Source: Verrucomicrobia bacterium UBA1263 | GTDB lineage: Bacteria; Verrucomicrobiota; Verrucomicrobiia; Limisphaerales; UBA1412 | Direction: 5' to 3' | DNA length: 10,602 nt | Assembly (NCBI GenBank): GCA_002308515.1 | Contig: DBVN01000003.1 | Location: 43,894 to 54,495 of the forward strand | Shown here: positions 1 through 6,710 of the stretch, in pieces | How the letters are laid out: every line of letters starts with the position of its first letter | Position numbering within the stretch: the first letter of the stretch is position 1 | Program-made: the position numbers and the translations under genes | The notes under the pieces: generated by a model | What the model saw: only the letters and a program-made list of their open reading frames with translations | Told to the model about the DNA's origin: nothing | Databases searched by the model: none

Positions 1-10
1 CCCCCGACAT

Positions 11-33
11 CCTGCGTGTAAAGCAGGTTTTTT
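11..33 (+). terminator. Rho-independent terminator, reading rightwards
   Basis: The arms CCTGC (11-15) and GCAGG (23-27) enclose a 7-base loop and are followed by six T. This is the usual form of an intrinsic terminator on the + strand. The gene it ends lies to the left of the window and cannot be seen. On the - strand there is no T-run after the hairpin, so it is not bidirectional. Confidence 0.6.
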
Positions 34-68
34 AATGTATAACTTTCTGAATATCAATAATTTAACTT

Positions 69-92
69 TTTTGTCGACACTTTTGTCGACAA
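69..92. repeat. Tandem TTTTGTCGAC repeat with palindromic cores
   Basis: TTTTGTCGAC occurs at 69-78 and again at 81-90, a 12-base period of about one helical turn. Each copy contains the palindrome TGTCGACA or its close variant; the second copy extends to the perfect 10-base palindrome TTGTCGACAA (83-92). It lies about 95-118 bases before the integrase start. Two dyad sites on the same helix face suggest a dimeric repressor or a recombinase arm site. That role is inferred. Confidence 0.45.
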
Positions 93-131
93 TAAGATTG
101 ACAAATTATTTATATTATATCAAACTTAATC

Positions 132-148
132 AGCTCTAGTCAAGAGCT
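132..148. repeat. Inverted repeat AGCTCT-N5-AGAGCT before integrase
   Basis: Perfect 6-base arms AGCTCT (132-137) and AGAGCT (143-148) flank the 5-base spacer AGTCA. The element ends 38 bases before the integrase ATG and could be an operator or a hairpin in the 5' leader. No T-run follows directly, so it is not a standard terminator. Confidence 0.4.
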
Positions 149-186
149 ATTATTTTAACTATTATAACTTATTAAACGGGAAAATA

Positions 187-1716
187 ATGGGCGTTTATTT
201 GTTAAAAACAGTAACCGGGGACTTCCGCCCCTGTTTTTATGGAAACTTCACACTAAACGGGAAACGGCTGAGAGACATCCGGCTTAATGACTGGAAAGGC
301 ACTCCCCCGGCCAGCGGTAAAGCCTCTGACTGTCTCAAGGGTGACGGTGACATTTTGTTCCAGCAATCCTATTTTGCGGCCATAACTAATCTGGAACGGT
401 ATAAGAAAGAACGCTCAGAAACTCCGACAGAAACCGCAAAAGCAAGACTGATTGAACAACGTGCAGAACTAGACAAGAGAATTTTTGATCTGGAACACCC
501 GGTTATTCTTGGCACATTGTGGAACGACTACAAAGAGAAAGTTGGCTCTTTCAAATGCACTTCCGGTACAGTAAAGGCTTATGAAACATACACAAACCGC
601 TTTGCCCGTTTTGTTGCAGAACGACATAATGAGGGACTGAATCTGCCGTTGTTTTCAGTGAGTTTCGAGGATATTCTTGCTTTTATGCAAATAATTGAAA
701 ATGAAGGAAATAAAAATAGAACGTGGAATGAATACCTCAGACTTGTAAAGCGGATTTTTAGAACTTTCTATCCTTCAATAGAAGTCACCATGAAGCTCAC
801 AACCCTTAGAACCAGAACAGAGGACAACACCCCTCACAAGTTATTTACAAAAGAGCAAATAGAAGCAATCTTTCAGACAGCGAAAGACTTAGCCCTGCAA
901 GATACCTCTTTCTCCCTTATTTATTCCATGGTGATTATCGCTAGTTGTACCGGGCTAAGGCTCAAAGATATCCGATTCTTAAAATGGAACAGCATAGATT
1001 TTGAAAAAAGGAAAATCACGCTTATTACCTTCAAAAATGATGGCACCGTTACTTTGGGAATGTGGAAACCCTTAGAGACTGAACTTAGACGGCTGCAGCA
1101 AACGGCAGATGCTTCCTCAGAGTTTGTACTGCCCGAAGCAACAACGAGAAGCAAGTCTTATTTGACTGACCAACTCAAGCGTGTGTTGGCTCTTGCCGGG
1201 GTGATATCGGCTCCAGAAGGGCTTTCTGCTCCTAGGGTGGCTAATGAATTACCGCAAGAATTATTTGAACCTGTCAGTGTGGCGATAAACAATTCCAAGC
1301 TGTCTATCAAAAGAAAACAGAAAGCTCTCAGTATTTTGACCGAATACATTCTCAATGATTGCACTGTAGATGATATCGCTCTCAAACTTGAAATCAGCAA
1401 AGGAAGTGTTTCCGGCTATCTCACTGAGGCCACAAGGCTATCCGGAAAACAGATCATCCGAGGCCGTGTGTCTCTGTCTGATACCGTGGAAAAGAAAGAA
1501 TCTTCTCCCAACACTGAAGCAGAAAACGAGATTATTGGATGGCATAGTTTCCGAGGTTCGTTCATAACAATGGCACTCGAAGCCGGGGTACCTATGGAAC
1601 TACTTAAAAAGCTCCTTGGTTCCATTGTAGAAGAGGTTATCCGAAAACACTACTACCGCCCGGATGATGAGTACATCCGAAAGGAATTTTCCAACAAAGA
1701 CCCTTTCAAAGAATGA
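187..1716 (+). CDS. Tyrosine recombinase / site-specific integrase
   Basis: A 509-residue DNA breaking-rejoining enzyme, probably the integrase of this island. An N-terminal extension (1-100) is followed by a SAM-like core-binding region (about 108-200) and the catalytic domain (about 215-500). Box I arginine is R258 in TGLRLKD. Box II is H453-x-x-R456 in WHSFRGSF. The nucleophile is Y489 or Y490 in KHYYRP. The usual second histidine in the LGH-like motif appears to be S479 (LLGS). Between box I and box II there is an extra stretch of about 100 residues (roughly 340-445). It includes a helix-turn-helix-like run (TVDDIALKLEISKGSVSGYL, about 393-412), not part of the classic fold. The protein is longer than simple phage integrases of about 350-400 residues. 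The ATG at 187 is preceded by only a weak purine-rich site. Assignment to the family is firm; the target site is unknown. Confidence 0.93.
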   Translation: MGVYLLKTVTGDFRPCFYGNFTLNGKRLRDIRLNDWKGTPPASGKASDCLKGDGDILFQQSYFAAITNLERYKKERSETPTETAKARLIEQRAELDKRIFDLEHPVILGTLWNDYKEKVGSFKCTSGTVKAYETYTNRFARFVAERHNEGLNLPLFSVSFEDILAFMQIIENEGNKNRTWNEYLRLVKRIFRTFYPSIEVTMKLTTLRTRTEDNTPHKLFTKEQIEAIFQTAKDLALQDTSFSLIYSMVIIASCTGLRLKDIRFLKWNSIDFEKRKITLITFKNDGTVTLGMWKPLETELRRLQQTADASSEFVLPEATTRSKSYLTDQLKRVLALAGVISAPEGLSAPRVANELPQELFEPVSVAINNSKLSIKRKQKALSILTEYILNDCTVDDIALKLEISKGSVSGYLTEATRLSGKQIIRGRVSLSDTVEKKESSPNTEAENEIIGWHSFRGSFITMALEAGVPMELLKKLLGSIVEEVIRKHYYRPDDEYIRKEFSNKDPFKE

Positions 1717-2265
1717 TTCCTACTTTCTGAAAATCCACCTTTTTACCTTTTTCAGTTATAACTTACTTGTTTTTAGATTGTTAAAAGCAAGGCAGTCTCT
1801 ACCTTGTGCTTGCCTTGTTGCCTAACTGGCTCTCGTAAGAAAAGGATTTCCGTAAATAAAAGTAAAAACAAAGGGAGAAAGATCCATTCTAGAACAGAAA
1901 GAGTACTGTCTCAAAAAACGGTGTAGCCACCATTCCACCCTCTCCCCCATTTTAATATAAGAGATACCATGTCTTCTCCCTAAAATTGATACTGTCACTC
2001 CAAAATTCATATACTCCCCTATTAGATACTCTTGTTATTCTCCTATCCTGTATTCTTAGATGACGCCTCTTATACTCACCCTCTATAAGGCATTTTGTTT
2101 CTTTATGTAGTACATTTACACTCCTTAGAAATAAAAACGTCCCACAAGTCAAATATGTGCGTTATTCAGCCTATTTATCCTCCCACCCAATAGACGCCAC
2201 ATAGGACAACTACCTCTGCTCAAACATTTTGAATCGATACAAACATCTGCGTCGGAAAGGCAATT
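1717..2265. other. Long intergenic region, no convincing gene
   Basis: This stretch separates the convergent integrase and membrane-protein genes. An inverted repeat CAAGGCA (1788-1794) / TGCCTTG (1811-1817) with a 16-base loop lies about 70 bases past the integrase stop. It may fold in the transcript but has no T-run. From about 1920 to 2200 the + strand is rich in C and T, so the - strand carries several Shine-Dalgarno-like runs. One of these, AGGGGAG, precedes a 62-codon - strand ORF (2010-1822) whose product I do not recognise. No clear terminator for the membrane-protein gene was found. The region may be decayed gene or insertion-element remnant. Confidence 0.4.
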
Positions 2266-3984
2266 TCAGTACTCGTCGTCATTTAAATAAGAATAGATGT
2301 TGCGGCGAAAGACGTTTTGAGCGGATAAGCTCGCGTTTCTGGAGAAAACCTCCGAGGGGCGGTCCCGTTCGGTCAGATACATTATGCGAGAGTTTTCCAC
2401 TGGATGATATTCAATCCATTTCACGGGGACTTTATGCCATTTTCCGTCGCCGCCACGTACTTCATCATATTCTACACGATGTTCCCCTCTGTAGCCGTAG
2501 GCGGTCACTTCCACAGCGCTCACCCCTTTCTGTTGTTCCCTCAGAGAGGTCTTGAGAATACACTCAGTCACGCATTCAAAAGCCTTGAACCGTTTAGAAC
2601 CGTAATAATTAGCCAAGGACTCATGCTCCCAAAAACAAGATTCCTTTCTGCCGCGGCGAACATCTTTCCAAATCTCCTCGTGAGTGCGTGTCTGCTGGTA
2701 AAGCGGGATGGCTAGGAGCGGTGCTAAGGAGAAGTAAATGTTCCTGAAATACTCTGCGTTAAAACACAGGAAATTTTCTTTAGCATGGTCATAATTCCAG
2801 TCATGGAAGCGCTTTGGATCGGTGTCAATGGGGTTCTTATCCAAGTGGTTTGAAGTCAGCAGGTTGATTTTCTTTTTCTTTTGAAAGGTAAAATCATCCC
2901 CATAACCCACATTCTTGTCCTTCAGCAGATTCAGCATTTGTATCTGCGACAGTGCTGTGAAAAGTAGCCGAAACTCCACTTCGCTATTGCGATCCACGGC
3001 ATGGAACAATGCCTCAAATTCATGGTTACACATCAGGGTGAACTGGGATTCATCCTCCAGATTCCGAGAAAATTCTTGCAACTTCTTAATCGTGTATCTC
3101 TTACGCATATCAGTAAAGAGTATATCATCCCCTTTGGACAGCTCGGAAGGCTTACGGGAGAAGTTCAAATTCGGAGCAGCATCGTTGCCATAGATGAGCA
3201 GCTTCTTTTTTTTATAAACCGGTTCCGGTTTCCTCACTGTGCCAATCAGAGTCTCATGACGGGTCACTGTGCGCACTTTTCCATCGAAGTCTCTCTCCTT
3301 TTCTCTCCAGGAAATCTCCTTGCTCCCAGTATAGAGATGATCCTGCCACTCCATGTAACGATACTCGCCAAAAACAAAAGGATTGCCATTGATCACGCCC
3401 GACTGGACAAAAAGGATGCTCTTATTTCGATTGAATTTATTATCCCAGCCGAACTGCTTCTGTAAAGCCTTGAGCCGTTCTTTGGTAAAATACGGCTCGA
3501 ACTCCAGCCGCGGCACTGTTGCCTGGATAAGTTTCACCGGGATATCCCACGTATAAAGCGCGTTCAGCGGCTCCATCTGCTGCCAGGCAATCTCCCTTTT
3601 TATTCCAATTTTCTCTTTCAGATCCTTATACAGCTGAGAAGCTCTTTGGAGTGGTGCAAGCAAAAACAAAGAGGCCATGATACACACACAACCGAGTGGA
3701 ATAAGCCAAGCAGTATCCCCCATCCTACTATAATCAGCAATAAAAGCAACAATCCCTGCCGACATCAATAGCACGAAAAAACAGCCGAGGTTCGTTCTCC
3801 TATTGATGCTTTCCTCTGCCTGGGACTCCAGCTCCTTGATCTCCGCGACTAAACGACGGTTCGCCTCTATATCTACTCCAGAGGCTTGGCTTAATTCCTC
3901 AAATTTCTCCGCCGCCAGCCGGAAGAACTTCTGCTCGAATTCATCCCGATAGCGACTCAGCGGTTCATAAACGTCTTGGATCAA
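2266..3984 (-). CDS. Two-TM membrane protein with large cytoplasmic domain, unknown function
   Basis: I do not recognise this 572-residue protein with certainty. Residues 1-65 are charged and helical, probably a coiled coil. They are followed by two membrane segments (about 66-84 and 92-112). Positive residues before the first (NRR) and after the second (QRASQLYKDLKEK) put both ends in the cytoplasm. The rest (113-572) is a large soluble domain with basic runs (YKKKK near 257-261, QKKKKK near 369-372). The layout and the text around NKSILFVQSGVINGNPFVFG (187-206) weakly recall DUF3137 / mycoplasma MAG1210-type proteins. The start is TTG at 3984, with GAAAGG about 9 bases upstream. Its first two bases are shared with the TGA of the preceding 42-codon ORF (TTGA), so translation is likely coupled. 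The next in-frame Met is beyond residue 70, inside the first membrane segment, which supports TTG. It may be the membrane-acting partner of the HEPN-like gene. Confidence 0.75.
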   Translation of the reverse strand: MIQDVYEPLSRYRDEFEQKFFRLAAEKFEELSQASGVDIEANRRLVAEIKELESQAEESINRRTNLGCFFVLLMSAGIVAFIADYSRMGDTAWLIPLGCVCIMASLFLLAPLQRASQLYKDLKEKIGIKREIAWQQMEPLNALYTWDIPVKLIQATVPRLEFEPYFTKERLKALQKQFGWDNKFNRNKSILFVQSGVINGNPFVFGEYRYMEWQDHLYTGSKEISWREKERDFDGKVRTVTRHETLIGTVRKPEPVYKKKKLLIYGNDAAPNLNFSRKPSELSKGDDILFTDMRKRYTIKKLQEFSRNLEDESQFTLMCNHEFEALFHAVDRNSEVEFRLLFTALSQIQMLNLLKDKNVGYGDDFTFQKKKKINLLTSNHLDKNPIDTDPKRFHDWNYDHAKENFLCFNAEYFRNIYFSLAPLLAIPLYQQTRTHEEIWKDVRRGRKESCFWEHESLANYYGSKRFKAFECVTECILKTSLREQQKGVSAVEVTAYGYRGEHRVEYDEVRGGDGKWHKVPVKWIEYHPVENSRIMYLTERDRPSEVFSRNASLSAQNVFRRNIYSYLNDDEY

Positions 3985-4109
3985 AAGAAGATACCTTTCG
4001 CCTGTTCCTTGACTACAGCCAAGACCATAACATAATCACGCACAATCACTTCATGAAAGAACTGGAGAATAACCTTTTCGTAACTGTTCTTTGTGTAATA
4101 CGCGAACAT
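3981..4109 (-). CDS. Small 42-residue ORF coupled between two operon genes
   Basis: An ATG at 4109 opens 42 codons (MFAYYTKNSYEKV... ending ...VKEQAKGIFF) that stop with TGA at 3983-3981. It starts 8 bases after the stop of the HEPN-like gene, and its stop overlaps the TTG start of the membrane-protein gene. It has no clear ribosome-binding site of its own, so it would depend on ribosomes finishing the upstream gene. It could be a real small protein, a leader ORF serving translational coupling, or the remnant of a longer gene. The product is not recognised; the middle part is hydrophobic (VRDYVMVLAVV) but short for a membrane span. Confidence 0.4.
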   Translation of the reverse strand: MFAYYTKNSYEKVILQFFHEVIVRDYVMVLAVVKEQAKGIFF

Positions 4110-4117
4110 GGCGTTAT

Positions 4118-5434
4118 TTACAAAACGGAGTTATTTTTCGCTTCTTTAGGTTTAAGTTTGAATCTGTATTTCAAATTATTGGGGATATTCCTATTAACGC
4201 TACAATCACACTTTAGACAACTTTGATAGAGTGCCATGTGTATAAGTGCTAAAAATTCAAAAGAATCATTTTTATCATCAATAGATAACCCATCAAAAGA
4301 AACATATTGTTCCAAAAATGGTTTTGCTTGAGAAAAATTATCACTCACATTCCAAGAATAATCAGGATTACAGTCGGACAAACCAGAAAAAACTTCTAAC
4401 CCTTCTACAGAATTTGATACAGGAGTGTCATATTTACCTACCCCATCATGATGCAAAATACACAAATTCCATAATAATGTGGAATCTAAACTGTTATCAG
4501 GGTCATCATCTTTAAAGCCACAATTCTTAAACCCTTCAGTTGTCATATTTTGAAGCTCCTGATGTTTAAACTGAATTGCATATCGGAGGGCATTCGCGTA
4601 TTTATTGTACAACTTCTGGTTCTTTGGATCGGTCAATTTAAGAGCAAAAAATCGAATAGCAAATTTCAATTCATAAGATTCTTTATTTGGATACCTTTTC
4701 TCGTTTTCATTTTTTAGATTTTCAAGATAATCTATATAAAATTCACTCTCCGTTTTTATTATTCCTCCCTGAAGCTCTTTTAAAACCTTTGACTGATACT
4801 TTTTAACATAAAAAATCATTTCATCCAAAAGTGAATATCTATATTCAACAAAATCAAATACTCTCTGTACATTTATCCTAACTTCTTTAGTTCTGATGCT
4901 TTTGTTCTCATCATAATAATATACAATAAGAAAAAGTCTCTTTTTATCAGCATTTTTCCAAGTGATATAGGGAGAACATTCAAAAACCGCATCTATATAT
5001 TCAGGGTGTCTATCTGTTCTTATTGGATGTACAGAAGCAAGCGATCTTAAATAGCTAAAATAACTACAATCATTCCCTCCATTATTTTTCTCAGATCTTG
5101 GGAAATACTTATGTAATGAGTTGACTTTATCCATGTCATAACCAAACATTTCCCCTATGGCATCCACACATTCCTTTAAAACATACGCATTATTTATAAA
5201 ATCACAAAATTTAAAAGAATGAAATTCGTTCGGATTGTATTTTAATTCAAGATTATTTAAATATCTTGCTGTTGTATGCAAGCGATCCATGATAGCACAT
5301 ATCCGCAGAAAAGCCGGAGATTTCTTATATCTATATTCCTTCTGCATACTAAGATTAAGACCGCTATTGATTGTATCCCTGAGTTTATCTGCAAGAGATT
5401 CATCCAAATTTATCTTAAAAGTTCCATCATTCAT
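4118..5434 (-). CDS. HEPN-like hypothetical protein, AT-rich gene
   Basis: A 438-residue soluble protein with no signal peptide or membrane segment. The N-terminal 150 residues look mostly helical (AIMDRLHTTARYLNN, then FCDFINNAYVLKECVDAIGEMF). They end in YLRSLASVHPIRTDRHPEY, where R130 and H136 form an R-x5-H motif. R-x4-6-H is the catalytic signature of HEPN ribonucleases, common in abortive-infection and toxin-antitoxin systems. The middle (about 160-300) is mixed, with many Lys, Tyr and Glu. The C-terminal part has a small cysteine group (C406, C409, C411). The gene is visibly more AT-rich than those on either side, which suggests separate acquisition. The ATG at 5434 is the first start in the frame; no strong ribosome-binding site is seen. 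It heads the operon with the small ORF and membrane protein. Coding status is firm; the HEPN assignment rests on motif and helicity only. Confidence 0.8.
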   Translation of the reverse strand: MNDGTFKINLDESLADKLRDTINSGLNLSMQKEYRYKKSPAFLRICAIMDRLHTTARYLNNLELKYNPNEFHSFKFCDFINNAYVLKECVDAIGEMFGYDMDKVNSLHKYFPRSEKNNGGNDCSYFSYLRSLASVHPIRTDRHPEYIDAVFECSPYITWKNADKKRLFLIVYYYDENKSIRTKEVRINVQRVFDFVEYRYSLLDEMIFYVKKYQSKVLKELQGGIIKTESEFYIDYLENLKNENEKRYPNKESYELKFAIRFFALKLTDPKNQKLYNKYANALRYAIQFKHQELQNMTTEGFKNCGFKDDDPDNSLDSTLLWNLCILHHDGVGKYDTPVSNSVEGLEVFSGLSDCNPDYSWNVSDNFSQAKPFLEQYVSFDGLSIDDKNDSFEFLALIHMALYQSCLKCDCSVNRNIPNNLKYRFKLKPKEAKNNSVL

Positions 5435-5471
5435 AACACTATCATCACATAGGGGAGAAAAAAGCGTGTTG

Positions 5472-5497
5472 TCTTATGTGACATTGCACGCATAAGA
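5472..5497. promoter_or_regulatory. Inverted repeat upstream of HEPN-like operon
   Basis: TCTTATGTG (5472-5480) faces CGCATAAGA (5489-5497) across 8 bases. The outer 7 bases of each arm match perfectly and there is one mismatch in 9. The element lies 38-63 bases before the start at 5434, downstream of an AT-rich stretch (5498-5560) that could hold the promoter. An operator for autoregulation or a leader hairpin are both possible. Confidence 0.4.
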
Positions 5498-5582
5498 TTT
5501 ACAATAAAAACAAAACAACAAGAGCATGTTATACAACTTTACTTTATAAGCATCACACGTTAAGGCTCTACAGAGCACAGTC

Positions 5583-6314
5583 TTAAAACTGCGTTTTTTT
5601 ATTTGCAAACTTCTCCAGTTCCTTTATCTTTTGCCCAAAATCGTATTCCTTCCACATAAATGCAATAGCCCCAAGTGGATATCTTCTATTATCGCCCAAG
5701 GAATAAAAATCGCCCAAGTGATCCACACGTATCACGATCCCATCTGCCACGAAGGGCCAGAATGGCCGCATAACTTCAAATGTCTTAAAAGTGCATTCAA
5801 AATCTTCCTCAACCGTGCGGCGGTAGTCGAATTCTTTGAATCCGTACAGCTTGCAAAGTCTCTCTTTTTTCTCCATGTAGTATTCATTAGAACAGCCCAA
5901 GCCGTGAGGGAAAAAAGCAAACCTTTCTTTTGCAAGTTCATTGCTTTTGCTTTGAAGATAGGCACAAGCAACGCCGCGCCGCGTCTTGTATTCTTTCGGC
6001 CATGATTCACCAATCAGAACGAATCCACCGGTGATCTGTTCCCCTTCGGGGCCGTATGGGGGCACGCAACCAGCCACCTTGATTTTCTCCGTTACATCAT
6101 AGTCCTCGTTCTGGCCTCGGTGCTTTGTTGTCGCCGATTGAAAGCGCCCACGCTCGTCATAGACAATAGAAAGAGCTATGCCGTCTATCTTTGGTTCAAG
6201 TGCCAGAATGGGCGTGTATCTGAAATGATACTTCAGCCACTTCACCCACCGCAGAACCTCTTCAAAGTCGTAAGTATGCCGCAGCGATAAAAGCGGCCTT
6301 TGGTGTGCAATCAT
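5583..6314 (-). CDS. NAD+-dependent DNA ligase-like adenylation domain, standalone
   Basis: This reading frame matches the nucleotidyltransferase domain of bacterial LigA. It opens with HQRPLLSLRHTYDFEEV, the counterpart of the LigA H-x-x-PMLSL stretch. Motif I is EPKIDGIALS with the adenylated lysine K42 and D44-G45. ATTKHRG and a following DVT match the region after motif I. E103 in IGES matches the LigA RGE motif, and ADGIVIRVD (190-198) is motif IV. The motif V region reads AIAFMWKE rather than the usual AFKFP, so that lysine is displaced. The zinc finger, helix-hairpin-helix and BRCT domains and the OB fold are absent; the protein ends soon after motif V. The ATG at 6314 is the only usual start in frame, yet LigA-like sequence continues upstream (TPVRERSSGN), which suggests the true N-terminus is in another frame (6262-6423). 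It may be a small ligase-like nucleotidyltransferase or a decayed gene. Confidence 0.72.
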   Translation of the reverse strand: MIAHQRPLLSLRHTYDFEEVLRWVKWLKYHFRYTPILALEPKIDGIALSIVYDERGRFQSATTKHRGQNEDYDVTEKIKVAGCVPPYGPEGEQITGGFVLIGESWPKEYKTRRGVACAYLQSKSNELAKERFAFFPHGLGCSNEYYMEKKERLCKLYGFKEFDYRRTVEEDFECTFKTFEVMRPFWPFVADGIVIRVDHLGDFYSLGDNRRYPLGAIAFMWKEYDFGQKIKELEKFANKKTQF

Positions 6315-6423
6315 ATTGCCTGAAGAACGTTCCCTGACCGGAGTCAGTGCCTGAAAGTCTATCGAAATCAGTATCTGAAAGAAAAGAGATTTCCTTCTCG
6401 GTAAGTCCTTTTAGCTTATTCAT
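6262..6423 (-). pseudogene. Out-of-frame N-terminal piece of the ligase-like gene
   Basis: An ATG at 6423 opens 53 codons. Its first 28 read MNKLKGLTEKEISFLSDTDF then DRLSGTDS, ending in GTDS at 6348-6340. The ligase frame, read across the same bases, continues as PVRERSSGN and then HQRPLLSL. Joined, they give DSPVR, which resembles the conserved DSP-x-x-R of LigA just before the adenylation domain. DTDFDRL also resembles the LigA DAEYDRL segment. The remaining codons of this frame (GQGTFF...) look meaningless. A net shift of one base near 6338-6342 would fuse both parts into one protein of about 280 residues. The break could be a mutation, a sequencing error or, less likely, programmed frameshifting. 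Confidence 0.5.
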
Positions 6424-6609
6424 CACTCAGGATTTGTGCAGGGCATATCTATAGGAGCCTACATAGAGGAAATACTAATAATCCCCTGGGGGCCAACAGG
6501 TATTTTATGCTGAAATACACCGAACACCATTATCGAAATATCCCAAAATATCCGCACCAGGGCCCTCATGCTTCACCGATCTCTCAACTCGACAAACCCA
6601 CCTTTCTAC
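6424..6609. other. Intergenic region between ligase-like gene and terminator
   Basis: About 190 bases, presumably holding the promoter of the ligase-like gene. No clean -35/-10 pair is visible. A 36-codon - strand ORF (6569-6459, starting MRALVRIFWD) has GGTGA a few bases before its ATG, but I cannot support it as a gene. Short palindromes are present: GTATTT/AAATAC arms at 6500-6518, and AGGGCCCT at 6559-6566. Confidence 0.35.
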
Positions 6610-6637
6610 AAAAAAAAGAGGGAGCTAAGCCCCTCTT
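6610..6637 (-). terminator. Strong rho-independent terminator of the helicase operon
   Basis: On the - strand AAGAGGG is paired with CCCTCTT around an 8-base loop (6623-6630), followed by a run of T (the A-run 6610-6617 on the + strand). It lies about 75 bases after the stop of the UvrD-like gene. It separates the helicase pair from the ligase-like gene and the HEPN operon, so these are probably different transcripts. Confidence 0.8.
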
Positions 6638-6710
6638 GTGAAATTTCCTCTTCTATTGGCGATGTTGTGACTAACCTAGTACCACACCAACATACTTTCC
6701 AATTCTCATG

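Noticed and set aside
1..10. 3' end of a tRNA as the island attachment site
   Set aside because: Only ten bases precede the hairpin, too few to identify a tRNA, and no matching repeat was found elsewhere in the window.
98..120. TTGACA followed by AT-rich sequence as an integrase promoter
   Set aside because: TTGACA (98-103) is a perfect -35, but the TATATT at 111 is only 7 bases away and nothing like a -10 is found at 16-18 bases.
1890..1925. Insertion-sequence end (ACTGTCTCAAAAA)
   Set aside because: It looks like some IS termini, but no partner inverted repeat, target duplication or transposase frame was found.
3001..3465. Open frame of 154 codons on the + strand
   Set aside because: It lies wholly inside the membrane-protein gene on the other strand, has no ribosome-binding site and no recognisable domain. 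It is a shadow frame.
5565..5576. GCTCT-AC-AGAGC hairpin after the ligase-like gene as a terminator
   Set aside because: The loop is too small for full pairing and there is no T-run on the - strand side.
6336..6348. Programmed ribosomal frameshift in the ligase-like gene
   Set aside because: No slippery heptamer or stimulatory hairpin is evident at the junction; mutation or sequence error is simpler.
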